The notes below the pieces were generated by a model. The model was not told where the DNA came from. It did no database searches and worked only from the letters and a program-made list of their open reading frames with translations. The position numbers and the translations under genes are program-made. Below, in pieces: positions 18,222 to 27,369 of a stretch of DNA of 64,000 nucleotides (within the stretch, counting starts at the first letter, position 1; every line of letters begins with the position of its first letter). Source of the DNA: Candidatus Defluviicoccus seviourii (GTDB lineage: Bacteria > Pseudomonadota > Alphaproteobacteria > Rhodospirillales > Defluviicoccaceae); assembly GCA_900609035.2 (NCBI GenBank), contig UXAT02000006.1:1-64000 (forward strand). The letters run 5' to 3'.

Positions 18222-20222
18222 CTATTCGAACTCGACGATGATCTGGCCGACCGCCAGCGTATCGCCGGCCTTCGCATGCACCTTGGTAATCCGGCCGGTG
18301 CGCGCGGACCGGAGGATATTCTCCATCTTCATCGCCTCGATAACGGCAAGCTCGACGCCCGGCTCGACCTTGTCGCCAACTTCCGCCGAGATCGAGCGCA
18401 GCAGCCCCGGCATCGGCGAGACCAAGTACTTCGACATGTCCTTTGGCTTGCGCGCGGGCATCAGCTTGATCAGGTCGGCCACGCTCTTGCGGTGAATAAC
18501 GACTTCGACTTCGGCGCCCAAGTGGAACAGCTTGAAGCCGAGGCCGCTTGGCTCGACCTTGAAGCGCTGCGGTACCGCGTTGACTTCGCACCGCAGGACG
18601 TGATCACCAACCTGCCAATCGCTGCGGATCGCAATCAGCGAGTCCTCGATCATGATCTCGAAGCCCTCTTCCGCGCCCCCTTCTGCCAAGCTCTCGAGTG
18701 TGATCGGGTAGGACTTACCGTTGACGGAAGCCTCCCAGTCACGGGAAAACTTGCGCTGATAGCCAGGCATCTGGGCGCTGACGCGCGAGGACCGGTAAAT
18801 GTGCCGCACGTACATCAAAAAGGCGGCAGCGATGATCGCGTTGACGTCCTTTTCTAGAAGTGGTGCCGGCGAGAACCCCTCCGGATATTCGTCGGCGATG
18901 AAGTCGGTGCTGAGCCGACCCTCAAGGAACCGCGGATTCGCCATCAGCGCCGTCAGGAAGGCGATGTTGTGTTGCACGCCCTTGATGTAAAACTCATCAA
19001 GCGCACGCCGCATCAGTCCTACCGCCGATGGCCGGTCACGATCCCAGGTGGTAACCTTGGCGATCATCGGATCGTAGAACATCGAGATTTCGCCGCCCTC
19101 GTAGACGCCGTTATCGACGCGGACCTGCGGTCCCTCCTCCGGCGTCCGGTAACGGACCAGCCGACCGATCGATGGCATGAAGCGGCGATTCGGGTCTTCC
19201 GCATAGATGCGCGCCTCGACCGCCCAGCCGCTCATCTGCACGTTCTCCTGCCGGATGCTCAACTCTTCGCCGGCAGCGATCCGGATCATCCACTCGACCA
19301 GGTCGAGACCGGTGCAAAACTCTGTCACCGAATGCTCAACCTGCAGCCGCGTGTTCATCTCCAGGAAGTAGTAATTGCGCTGCTGGTCCATGATGAATTC
19401 GATGGTCCCAGCCGACGAATAGCCGACCGCCTTGCACAGTCCGACCGACCGCTCGCCCATCTCACGGCGCAAGGCCTCATCGACGATCGGAGACGGCGCC
19501 TCTTCGATCACCTTCTGATGGCGGCGCTGGATCGAACATTCGCGTTCGCCGAGGTAGAGGACGTTCCCGAACCTGTCGCCCAACACCTGGATCTCGATAT
19601 GGCGCGGGTTGACGATGAACTTCTCGATGAACACCCGGCCATCGCCGAACGCCGACAGGGCTTCGCTTGACGCCAGCCGGAAGGCATCACGTAGTTCTGC
19701 CTCGTCCCTGGCGATGCGGATACCCTTGCCGCCGCCGCCGGCAGCGGCCTTCAGCATCACCGGATAACCGATGCCAGCCGCGATCTCGGCCGCCTTGTCG
19801 GCATCGGGGATGGTGTCCCAGTAACCCGGCACTGTGGGAACACCGGCCTCGGACGCCTTGCGGTTAGCAAGAATCTTGTCGCCCATCAGCTTGATCACGT
19901 CCGTTTCCGGACCGATGAAGGTGATGCCGTTCTCCGCCAGCGCCTGGCAGAAGTTGGACCGTTCGGAGAGGAACCCGTAGCCAGGATGTACGGCCTCAGC
20001 ACCGGTCTGCTTGCAAGCGGCGATGATCTTGTCGATGACGAGGTAGCTCTCCTTCGGCGGCGAGGCGCCAATGTGCACCGCCTCATCACAGACCTGCACA
20101 TGGCGGCTGTATTTGTCCGCGTCGGAGTAAACGGCGACCGTCGTGATTCCCATCCGGTGCGCCGTACGGTGGATGCGCGCGGCGATCTCGCCACGGTTTG
20201 CGATCAGAATTTTCTTGAACAT
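18222..20222 (-). CDS. pccA: Propionyl/acetyl-CoA carboxylase biotin-containing alpha subunit
   Basis: Carboxylates biotin with ATP and bicarbonate and hands the carboxyl group to PccB. The 666-residue length is typical of PCC alpha. It opens with MFKKILIANRGEIAARI (biotin carboxylase N-domain), shows the ATP-grasp loop KAAAGGGGKGIRIAR and the EMNTRLQVEHSVTE catalytic block, a PCC-type central BT region (about 480-590) and ends with a biotinyl domain whose EAMKM carries the acceptor lysine. I chose ATG 20222, the family start; the frame opens earlier at 20270 inside pccB. It follows pccB by 17 bases, so both form one operon for propionyl-CoA degradation (odd-chain, Val and Ile breakdown). Confidence 0.96.
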   Translation of the reverse strand: MFKKILIANRGEIAARIHRTAHRMGITTVAVYSDADKYSRHVQVCDEAVHIGASPPKESYLVIDKIIAACKQTGAEAVHPGYGFLSERSNFCQALAENGITFIGPETDVIKLMGDKILANRKASEAGVPTVPGYWDTIPDADKAAEIAAGIGYPVMLKAAAGGGGKGIRIARDEAELRDAFRLASSEALSAFGDGRVFIEKFIVNPRHIEIQVLGDRFGNVLYLGERECSIQRRHQKVIEEAPSPIVDEALRREMGERSVGLCKAVGYSSAGTIEFIMDQQRNYYFLEMNTRLQVEHSVTEFCTGLDLVEWMIRIAAGEELSIRQENVQMSGWAVEARIYAEDPNRRFMPSIGRLVRYRTPEEGPQVRVDNGVYEGGEISMFYDPMIAKVTTWDRDRPSAVGLMRRALDEFYIKGVQHNIAFLTALMANPRFLEGRLSTDFIADEYPEGFSPAPLLEKDVNAIIAAAFLMYVRHIYRSSRVSAQMPGYQRKFSRDWEASVNGKSYPITLESLAEGGAEEGFEIMIEDSLIAIRSDWQVGDHVLRCEVNAVPQRFKVEPSGLGFKLFHLGAEVEVVIHRKSVADLIKLMPARKPKDMSKYLVSPMPGLLRSISAEVGDKVEPGVELAVIEAMKMENILRSARTGRITKVHAKAGDTLAVGQIIVEFE

Positions 20223-20239
20223 GGAGATCGCTCGCTGTC

Positions 20240-21772
20240 CTAGAGGGGAATGTTCGCGTGTTTTTTCCACGGCGCTTCGCTGCGCTTTTCACGCAATAGC
20301 GTCAGCGCCTTGCACAACCGCGTACGGGTTTCCTGCGGCATGATGACGTCATCGATGAACCCGCGCCTGGCTGCCGAGAAGGGATTGGCGAACTTTCTTT
20401 TGTAGTCCTCAGTGCGCGCCGCGATCCGTTCCGGATCGCCGATCTCCTCGCGGAAGATGATCTCGACCGCCCCCTTGGCACCCATGACGGCAATCTCCGC
20501 CGTCGGCCACGCGAAGTTGATGTCGGCCCTCAAGTGCTTCGAGCCCATGACGTCGTAGGCACCGCCGTAGGCCTTGCGCGTGATCAGCGTCACCTTCGGC
20601 ACGCTTGCCTCGCTGTAGGCGAACAGCAGCTTGGCACCGTGGCGGATAATGCCGGTGTGCTCCTGGTTGACGCCAGGCAGGAAGCCCGGAACATCGACGA
20701 AGGTAACGATCGGGATGTTGAAGCAGTCGCAAAAGCGCACGAACCGCGCGCCCTTGATCGAGGCATCGATGTTCAAACAACCGGCAAGAACGGTTGGCTG
20801 GTTGGCAACAATGCCGACCGTCGAGCCGTTGATGCGCCCAAAACCGACGATGATGTTCGGCGCATAATCGGGCTTGATCTCGAAGAAGTTTTCCTCGTCA
20901 ACCACCTTCTCGATCAATTCCTTCATGTCGTATGGGACATTGGGATTGTCCGGAACCAGGGTGTTGAGCGACGGTTCGATGCGGTCGATGCTGTCGAAGG
21001 TCGGCCGGACCGGAGGTTGCTGGCGGTTCGAGGACGGCAGGAAATTGATCAGGCGGCGGACATACAGCATCGCCTCGACATCGTTCTCGAACGAATTGTC
21101 GGCGACGCCCGAGATGCTCGTGTGCACGCTGGCCCCGCCCAGGCCTTCGTGATCGATCTCCTCATGGGTGACCGTTTTCACCACGTCCGGGCCGGTCACA
21201 TACATGTGAGAGTTGTCTTTAACCATGAAAATGAAATCGGTCAGCGCTGGCGAATAGACCGCACCGCCAGCACACGGTCCCATGATCACAGAGATCTGCG
21301 GAATGACGCCCGACGCATCGACATTGCGAACGAACACCTCGGCGTAACCGGCCAGGGAGGCGACCCCCTCCTGGATGCGGGCGCCGCCGGAATCGTTGAG
21401 GCCGACCACCGGAGCGCCGATCCTCATCGCCTGGTCCATGATCTTGCAGATCTTCTCGGCGTGTGCCTCAGACAGGCTGCCGCCAAAAACGGTGAAGTCC
21501 TGGCTGAAGGCGAACACCGGCCGGCCGTTCACGGTGCCGTAGCCGGTGACCACGCCGTCGCCCGGCGTGCTGGTGGACTCCATCCCGAAATCGATGCATC
21601 GGTGCTCGACGAAGGTGTCCCACTCCTCGAAGGAGCCAGGATCAAATAGCACCTCGATCCGCTCGCGCGCGGTCAGTTTGCCGCGCTTGTGCTGTGCATC
21701 AATACGCCGCTGCCCGCCGCCCAGCCGCGCCAAGGCTCGCTTTTTTTCGAGTGATTCAACGATTGCCCGCAT
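20240..21772 (-). CDS. pccB: Propionyl-CoA carboxylase beta subunit (carboxyltransferase)
   Basis: The carboxyltransferase half of PCC, 510 residues, the family's usual size. Conserved blocks include [20 protein letters not shown] at the N-terminus, [22 protein letters not shown], the oxyanion-hole regions [16 protein letters not shown] and [14 protein letters not shown], and [10 protein letters not shown]. It transfers CO2 from biotin to propionyl-CoA giving methylmalonyl-CoA. It is first in the pccB-pccA operon and is divergent from the HMG-CoA lyase gene, placing acyl-CoA degradation functions side by side. An extended -10-like box (tgttataac) lies upstream on the minus strand near 21815. 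Confidence 0.97.
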   Translation of the reverse strand: MRAIVESLEKKRALARLGGGQRRIDAQHKRGKLTARERIEVLFDPGSFEEWDTFVEHRCIDFGMESTSTPGDGVVTGYGTVNGRPVFAFSQDFTVFGGSLSEAHAEKICKIMDQAMRIGAPVVGLNDSGGARIQEGVASLAGYAEVFVRNVDASGVIPQISVIMGPCAGGAVYSPALTDFIFMVKDNSHMYVTGPDVVKTVTHEEIDHEGLGGASVHTSISGVADNSFENDVEAMLYVRRLINFLPSSNRQQPPVRPTFDSIDRIEPSLNTLVPDNPNVPYDMKELIEKVVDEENFFEIKPDYAPNIIVGFGRINGSTVGIVANQPTVLAGCLNIDASIKGARFVRFCDCFNIPIVTFVDVPGFLPGVNQEHTGIIRHGAKLLFAYSEASVPKVTLITRKAYGGAYDVMGSKHLRADINFAWPTAEIAVMGAKGAVEIIFREEIGDPERIAARTEDYKRKFANPFSAARRGFIDDVIMPQETRTRLCKALTLLREKRSEAPWKKHANIPL

Positions 21773-21921
21773 GATGAATGCTCCGGATTTCGCACGTGCA
21801 ACATCCTAGAGCGGTTATAACAAAGTGCAACAGATTACTGCGTAGCGGTTGAACGTGCGGCGGGTTATGATCCGCACTATCATCAGGGCGATGTCGCCTT
21901 CCGACCCCCAGGGAGCGCACC

Positions 21922-22857
21922 GTGTATGTCCCTGCCAAAGTGAAGCTGGTCGAAGTCGGCCCGCGCGATGGCCTGCAGAACGAGCCGCAACCGGTGGCGA
22001 CAGCGGTGAAAATCGGCCTGATCGACCGCCTCGCCGCGGCAGGACTGCGTTTTATCGAGGTTGGCAGCTTCGTCTCGAAGCGCTGGGTTCCGCAAATGGC
22101 CGATACTGCCGCTGTGCTGTCCGGCATCGCGCGCAAGCCGGACGCCCGCTACGCGGTGTTGACGCCCAACCGGCAAGGCTTTGCCGAAGCACGCGTATCC
22201 GGCGCAGATGAGGTAAGCGTGTTCGCGGCAGCCTCCGAGAGTTTCTCGCAGCGCAACATCAATTGCGGCATCGACGTAAGCCTGGATCGCTTGAGCGAAG
22301 TCTGCACGGCCGCCGCTGCCGCAGGCGTGCCCGTGCGCGGCTACGTCTCGTGCGCGCTCGGCTGCCCTTACGAAGGGAAGGTACCCGCGGCACGGGTCGC
22401 CGACGTCGCCTCGCGGCTCTATCGTATCGGCTGTTACGAGATTTCGCTAGGCGATACGATCGGCGTCGGCACGCCTTCGCAGGCCCGCGCAATGGTCGAG
22501 GCGGTGGCGGCCGTCGTCCCGATCGATCGGCTTGCCGTCCATTTCCACGACACCTATGGTCAGGCGCTCGCCAACTTGGTAGCCGTGCTCGATCTCGGCG
22601 TCGCGGTTGTCGACAGTGCGGTGGCTGGCCTTGGCGGCTGCCCCTATGCGAAGGGGGCAACCGGCAACGTCGCGACGGAGGATGTGCTGTACATGCTGGA
22701 CGGACTTGGCGTCGAAACGGGCGTTGCCATGGCGCCGCTCCTCGAAGCGGGGACTTATATCTGCCAGGCGCTTGGCCGCGAACCGGCCTCACGCGTGGCG
22801 CGCGCGCTCGCCGCCCGCGAATCAGCCAGCAGGGCCGAAGGCGCGTCCCAGCCGTGA
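21922..22857 (+). CDS. mvaB: Hydroxymethylglutaryl-CoA lyase
   Basis: Splits HMG-CoA into acetoacetate and acetyl-CoA at the end of leucine breakdown. The 311-residue TIM-barrel protein shows [15 protein letters not shown], the first catalytic block of the family, [19 protein letters not shown], and the signature [20 protein letters not shown] holding the mobile catalytic Cys. The start codon is GTG at 21922 with caggga upstream; it begins right at the conserved N-terminus. It overlaps the dihydroorotase gene by 4 bases (GTGA), so the two are translationally coupled. Confidence 0.95.
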   Translation: MYVPAKVKLVEVGPRDGLQNEPQPVATAVKIGLIDRLAAAGLRFIEVGSFVSKRWVPQMADTAAVLSGIARKPDARYAVLTPNRQGFAEARVSGADEVSVFAAASESFSQRNINCGIDVSLDRLSEVCTAAAAAGVPVRGYVSCALGCPYEGKVPAARVADVASRLYRIGCYEISLGDTIGVGTPSQARAMVEAVAAVVPIDRLAVHFHDTYGQALANLVAVLDLGVAVVDSAVAGLGGCPYAKGATGNVATEDVLYMLDGLGVETGVAMAPLLEAGTYICQALGREPASRVARALAARESASRAEGASQP

Positions 22858-24185
22858 GCGATGCCTACGATCTGATTCTTGCCCGCGGAACGCTGTGCAC
22901 GCCGTCGGGCCGTGTCGAGGCCGACGTCGGCATTACCGGCGGGCGGATCGCGGCGCTGGGCGATCTCGGCGCGGCGCCGGCGGCTACCAGGCTCGATTGC
23001 TCTGGCCTGCACGTGCTACCGGGCGTCATCGATACCCAGGTTCACTTCCGCGAGCCGGGGATCGAGCACAAGGAGGATATCGCCACCGGCACGGCCGCGG
23101 CGGCGATGGGCGGCGTCACGGCCGTCTTCGAGATGCCGAACACCAAGCCCGCAACCGTCACTGCGGCCGATCTGGCAGATAAGTGCCGGCGCGCCAAGGA
23201 CCGCGCCTGGGTCGACATGGCCTTCTATGTCGGCGCGACACCGGACAATGCGGGCGATCTGGCCGTGCTCGAACGGCTGCCCGGGTGCGCCGGCATCAAG
23301 CTGTTCATGGGCAGCTCGACCGGAACGCTTCTGGTGGCCGACGACAGCGCCATCGCCGCCGTGCTTGCCAACGGTCTGCGCCGCGTCGCCATCCACGCCG
23401 AGGACGAAGAGCGCCTGCGCAGCCGCTTCACGATCGTCGCCGGCGGCGCCGATGTCGGCCTGCACCCGGCATGGCGCGATGTCGAGACTGCCGTCAATGC
23501 CACCCGCCGCGTCCTCGCGCTGGCAGAAGGTGTCGGCCGGCCCGTGCACATCTTGCATGTCTCGACAGCAGAGGAACTCGATATCCTCAAGGACCACCGC
23601 GACATCGCCACCGTCGAAGTGACGCCGCAGCATCTGACGCTCGCAGCACCCGGCTGCTACGAAGCGCTCGATGCGTTCGCGCAGATGAACCCACCGATCC
23701 GCGAAGCCCGCCATCGTGACGCGCTGTGGCAGGCGGTGAACAACGGTCTGGTCGATTGCATCGGTTCCGACCACGCGCCGCACACGCGCGAGGAAAAGAA
23801 GAAGCCTTACCCCGACAGCCCGTCCGGCATGCCGGGCGTGCAAACGCTGGTACCGCTGATACTGGACCATGTGGCGAAGGGCCGACTCAGCCTCGAGCGC
23901 CTGGTCGATCTCACCAGTGCCGGCCCGGCGCGCATCTTCGGCTTGGCCGGACGCGGCCGCATCGCCCTTGGCTACCGTGCCGATTTCACCATCGTCGATC
24001 TCAACGCGAAACGGATGATCACCCATCGCTGGATCGTCAGCCGCTGCGGGTGGACGCCGTTCGACGGCTTGACCGTGCAGGGATGGCCGATCGCCACGCT
24101 GATCGGCGGCCGTATCGTCATGCACGAAGGCCAACTGATCGGTCCGCCGGCCGGAGAGGCGATCCGCTTCATCGGTGTTGGATAA
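22854..24185 (+). CDS. pyrC: Dihydroorotase
   Basis: A cyclic amidohydrolase closing the ring of dihydroorotate in pyrimidine synthesis. The 443-residue protein shows the metal motif [10 protein letters not shown] (HxH-R), the lysine region [12 protein letters not shown], metal histidines in [11 protein letters not shown] and the catalytic [13 protein letters not shown] segment. [22 protein letters not shown] near the C-terminus is typical of class I dihydroorotases. The start is GTG 22854, overlapping the lyase stop; the open frame extends to 22263 but that part is a shadow of mvaB. A related hydantoinase or allantoinase is the alternative, less likely by the motifs. Pairing with HMG-CoA lyase is odd. 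Confidence 0.92.
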   Translation: MSDAYDLILARGTLCTPSGRVEADVGITGGRIAALGDLGAAPAATRLDCSGLHVLPGVIDTQVHFREPGIEHKEDIATGTAAAAMGGVTAVFEMPNTKPATVTAADLADKCRRAKDRAWVDMAFYVGATPDNAGDLAVLERLPGCAGIKLFMGSSTGTLLVADDSAIAAVLANGLRRVAIHAEDEERLRSRFTIVAGGADVGLHPAWRDVETAVNATRRVLALAEGVGRPVHILHVSTAEELDILKDHRDIATVEVTPQHLTLAAPGCYEALDAFAQMNPPIREARHRDALWQAVNNGLVDCIGSDHAPHTREEKKKPYPDSPSGMPGVQTLVPLILDHVAKGRLSLERLVDLTSAGPARIFGLAGRGRIALGYRADFTIVDLNAKRMITHRWIVSRCGWTPFDGLTVQGWPIATLIGGRIVMHEGQLIGPPAGEAIRFIGVG

Positions 24186-24212
24186 CGAAGCTGCGGCCTG
24201 CGCGGGCAGGGT

Positions 24213-25487
24213 TCAGGCGAGGCCGAGGCCACTACCGGCCTTGAGCGCGACCTGCTGGCGGAACGCCGGCGCCCGGTATTCGAACAGCGGCCGATCCGCG
24301 CGCATCAGCGCCAGCTCCAGCGCCGCTGCTCGACGCTGGCGTTGGAATCCGGCGCTGAGGACGTCGCGGCAGTGCGCTTCCGTCACCGGCTGGCCACACA
24401 GGTAGCGCTGCGGATCGGCAAAGCGGGCGGCGTGCGCCTGCCACCAGCGCGCGATCAGCTCCGGCGCTGGCCAGGACAGGTCGACATCCGGGTCAAGCGC
24501 GACGTCCTCATCCTGCGCATTCTCGCTCGGGCCGGATTCGAAGCCTTCCGGTCGATCGGTCTCTAGGTCGTCATAGGCGAGATCGGCGCCGGTGATCATG
24601 GAGAACGCCTCACCGGCAAGGCGCGCAAGCTCGGGCGTCTGCATCCGCTCGATCAGCCACGGGACGTAGGAGGCATCGCCGTGGACGCCGATCGCGGTGA
24701 TCAAGAGCCGCAGCCAGGCGGGTGCGGCACTCAGATCCCTGAACCAAGCCTGCGCGGCCGGCGATGTGAGCAGGCGCGCAGCAAGTTGGAGTGCCGGCGC
24801 CTGCCAGGGCGAGGCCAGGTCGGCGGCAATTGTGAACAACTGCGCCAGCCCTTGGCCGCGATCGCCCAGCAGCACCGCGGCCCACGCCGCCGAGAACCGG
24901 CAGCCGGGATCGTCGTCGGTGAGGTGCTCATGCACCACTTCGCGCAGGTCGTTGCGGCCGAGCGCGCCGGCGGCTTTGAGCGCCCGGGCGCTTAAAGCCT
25001 GCTCCGGATCATCGATCGCTGCCTTCAGGCGCGCGCCAGGGTCGACCCGGTGCTGCGCGCAGGCGGTAAGCCCGAGGCGGCGGCGGAACGGATCGTCCGA
25101 GTCGAGCAATTCCTTTACCGTGCCGTGCAGCTGCGCCCGCTCGACCCAGCCCAGCGCAGAGAAGAGTCCGGGCGCCGTATCCGGGACCCGCGCGGCAAGG
25201 TCGATCACAAGATCGATGCGCGCCCAGGCGCGGCTCTCCAGCGCCAGCACCGAGGCTGCGAACAGCTCGCCCGCCTCCTCGAACTTCAGCTGTTCGATGG
25301 CGAGCTCCCACCCCGCCTCGCCTGCAACCCTTAAGCCATCGACATGCGCCTCAACCCGCTTGTCGAGCTTGGCCAGGTCCTTCAACCGATAGTGGGGTGC
25401 CCGCACCGCGGCCGCCCGCAACAGCCAAAGAAAAGCGGCCTCCTCGGCGTGCTGGCCTACAATGTCGTCGCGCACAAAGGTTCGCAC
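24213..25487 (-). CDS. TIGR02270-like type VI secretion accessory protein with HEAT-like repeats
   Basis: Last gene of the vgrG operon. The 424-residue product (GTG 25487; an ATG at 25547 would overlap the previous gene by 40 bases) is helical, with repeated segments such as LLDSDDPFRRRLGLTACAQHRVDPG, LKAAIDDPEQALSARALKAAGALGR and LTDDDPGCRFSAAWAAVLLGDRG that look like HEAT units. The C-terminus PQRYLCGQPVTEAHC and QRRAAALELALMRADRPLFEYRAPA is characteristic of the TIGR02270 family found in type VI secretion effector loci. It probably acts as an adaptor or loading factor in the cytoplasm. It converges on pyrC with 27 bases between stops. Confidence 0.78.
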   Translation of the reverse strand: MRTFVRDDIVGQHAEEAAFLWLLRAAAVRAPHYRLKDLAKLDKRVEAHVDGLRVAGEAGWELAIEQLKFEEAGELFAASVLALESRAWARIDLVIDLAARVPDTAPGLFSALGWVERAQLHGTVKELLDSDDPFRRRLGLTACAQHRVDPGARLKAAIDDPEQALSARALKAAGALGRNDLREVVHEHLTDDDPGCRFSAAWAAVLLGDRGQGLAQLFTIAADLASPWQAPALQLAARLLTSPAAQAWFRDLSAAPAWLRLLITAIGVHGDASYVPWLIERMQTPELARLAGEAFSMITGADLAYDDLETDRPEGFESGPSENAQDEDVALDPDVDLSWPAPELIARWWQAHAARFADPQRYLCGQPVTEAHCRDVLSAGFQRQRRAAALELALMRADRPLFEYRAPAFRQQVALKAGSGLGLA

Positions 25488-25507
25488 CGCTCTCGTCCGC
25501 CCAAAGG

Positions 25508-26404
25508 TTAGACCGGCTGGTTCGGCGGATAGAGGACCTCCGTCCAAGTCTCGCCATCGAAGCGGATCAACCGTTCGCCGCCGCCCGACCAGAGTTGTCC
25601 ATCGCGGTAGCTGAGGAAGCCAAAGACATCGACGTCGGTCGGTCGGACCGAAACCGTCTCCAGTTGATCGCCCTCAAGGGTGTACAGCGCATCAGCCGAA
25701 GCGACGTAAAGGCGGTCAAAGCAGAACGCCATGTCCTTCATCCGCGCTTCGCCATGGCGGACGGCCAGCGTTTCCCACCCGTCCCGATCGCCGCGGAACA
25801 GTGTACCGTTGAATCCGCACGCATAGGTCTCGCCACCAACGCACAGGATCTTCTCGATGCCATAGGTCGTAGGCGATTCGAGCCGCTGCCAACGACGCCC
25901 GTCAAAATGAAAGATGCTGCCTCCCGTCCCGCCTGCGTAAATATCGCGCTCCGAGTGGCCGTGAATGCTGTTCAGCATCGAGAACGGTTCGCCGTCGAAC
26001 AGACCTTCGTCGATCGCGAGCCAGCGGCCATCCTCACGGCGAAACACCTGATGGCCCATTCCGTAGGCGTAAAGGTGCCGGCCGACGACGTCGATGCCGC
26101 GGAAACCCAGGTTGCGCTGATCCTCGATGACTTCGGCCGAATGTTCGCTGCCGGCGAAACGATGAATCACGCCGTTGCGCAGCAAGACATAAAGCGCGGC
26201 CCCGTCGGTCTCATCAAGGACAGCAAGTCCGCGGATGAACTCTGGCGTGTCACCCAATCGCGACCAGGTTCCGCGTTCGTACAGTGCCAACCGGCCTCTC
26301 GGCTCTTCCGGGTCCCATGCGAATAGAAAGCCAGCAAGGCACGCATGATCTGCACCGAGACATGCGACATCGATGATGTTCATCTGTTCAGGTGGCCGTG
26401 CCAC
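25508..26404 (-). CDS. Beta-propeller-like protein downstream of the toxin gene (candidate immunity or accessory)
   Basis: I do not recognise a named family. The 298-residue protein contains repeated short beta segments of the type YAGGTGGSIFHFDGRRWQRL, YACGFNGTLFRGDRDGWETL and GQLWSGGGERLIRFDGETWTEV, as in a WD40/kelch-like propeller. No signal peptide is seen. I chose GTG 26404 because ggaggga lies 7 bases upstream; the frame extends to 26500 inside the toxin gene. It starts 23 bases after the toxin stop, the usual place for an immunity gene, so I infer immunity or adaptor function. Confidence 0.7.
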   Translation of the reverse strand: MARPPEQMNIIDVACLGADHACLAGFLFAWDPEEPRGRLALYERGTWSRLGDTPEFIRGLAVLDETDGAALYVLLRNGVIHRFAGSEHSAEVIEDQRNLGFRGIDVVGRHLYAYGMGHQVFRREDGRWLAIDEGLFDGEPFSMLNSIHGHSERDIYAGGTGGSIFHFDGRRWQRLESPTTYGIEKILCVGGETYACGFNGTLFRGDRDGWETLAVRHGEARMKDMAFCFDRLYVASADALYTLEGDQLETVSVRPTDVDVFGFLSYRDGQLWSGGGERLIRFDGETWTEVLYPPNQPV

Positions 26405-26427
26405 GATACTTCCCTCCCTCAGAAGAT

Positions 26428-27363
26428 CTAGTTGAGTGACAGATTCTTGCCCGCTTCTGTCGGGGTCGCTTTCATGGGATCGTTCGGCCCCAATCCGCAC
26501 TTCTCATAATATGAGTCGAGCTGCGCCTTGACGCACTTGAATGCCTTCGAACGCGGACTCAGCGCTTTGCCATTCGTTCCGACACCGGCCGCCTTGGCGC
26601 CTGTTGTCGTTGCCTGGTCTCGCGTGTAAACGCCTGTGTCCATAACGGTATTGTATTCGATCGGGTCCTGGAACGCGTGCATGTCGCCATGGGTATCGGC
26701 GTACTGGTTCCTGCCCTTTGCGCAGATCACGGGGGCGCCACTGTGTGTACACTTGCCGTTGCCATGGGGATAAACATTACCGGTCCCTTTGGCCTTGCCC
26801 ATGAGCCGCCCAGGAACCAAGTGGTGGCCCGTCGGCGTATCCGTACCGCCGCAGGTGTAAGTGTCACCAGTCTTGTACGGGACAAGTCGGTATTCTTCGC
26901 TGACGTTTTCGCAATCTTTGAGGCTATCGAAGGTCCCTGAGTCAAAATTGACCCAGCCAACCTGATTGCCTGTGCTCATTCCATTGGAGTTGGTCGTGTC
27001 AAAGTGACGGTCGACGTTTTCGCCCTCGGCTTTAACGTCGAACGACCACATTACAAAATAGGTCTTACCCTGAATGCAGTGCGTAACGACCCCCATTCCC
27101 AATGTCTTGGTCGCCGGGTCATTCCCCATGCACTTCTTATAGGACGAAGAATTCTTGAGCATGATCTCCTTGCCGGAGATCTTAACGGTCTTGCTGCCGT
27201 CGGTCGTGTCCGAAGCCTGCGAAGTGATCGGATAGGGGACCGGGATTGGCCCTGCCGGCGGCGAAGGCGGGCTCAGGCACACATCGGGGAAGGCGGCAAT
27301 AACCTTCGCATCGCCGGACTTGCAGGCGATTTCCATTCCGTTAGCAAAGACGTCATTGGCCAT
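26428..27363 (-). CDS. PAAR-like (DUF4150) protein with C-terminal GHH nuclease-type toxin domain
   Basis: A likely type VI secretion effector, 311 residues. Residues 1-110 match the DUF4150 PAAR-like pattern: FANGMEIACKSGDAK, PPAGPIPVPYPITSQASDTT and GSKTVKISGKEIMLK, which caps the VgrG spike. The C-terminal part carries a GHH motif (TGHHLVPGR, residues 178-186) followed by CAKGRNQYADTHGDMHAFQ with H225 and H229, as in HNH/EndoVII-type GHH toxins. DNA cleavage in target cells is inferred. The gene is visibly poorer in GC than its neighbours, with many Cys, Asn and Lys codons, suggesting recent acquisition. It lies 6 bases after the ketoacyl-synthase-like gene. Confidence 0.82.
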   Translation of the reverse strand: MANDVFANGMEIACKSGDAKVIAAFPDVCLSPPSPPAGPIPVPYPITSQASDTTDGSKTVKISGKEIMLKNSSSYKKCMGNDPATKTLGMGVVTHCIQGKTYFVMWSFDVKAEGENVDRHFDTTNSNGMSTGNQVGWVNFDSGTFDSLKDCENVSEEYRLVPYKTGDTYTCGGTDTPTGHHLVPGRLMGKAKGTGNVYPHGNGKCTHSGAPVICAKGRNQYADTHGDMHAFQDPIEYNTVMDTGVYTRDQATTTGAKAAGVGTNGKALSPRSKAFKCVKAQLDSYYEKCGLGPNDPMKATPTEAGKNLSLN

Positions 27364-27369
27364 CTCTGC

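Noticed and set aside
20534..21649. 371-codon frame opposite pccB
   Set aside because: Antisense shadow of a certain gene; composition follows the mirrored codon pattern.
22263..22853. Upstream part of the dihydroorotase open frame
   Set aside because: Overlaps mvaB in another frame with low-complexity Arg-rich sequence. The GTG at 22854 fits the family start.
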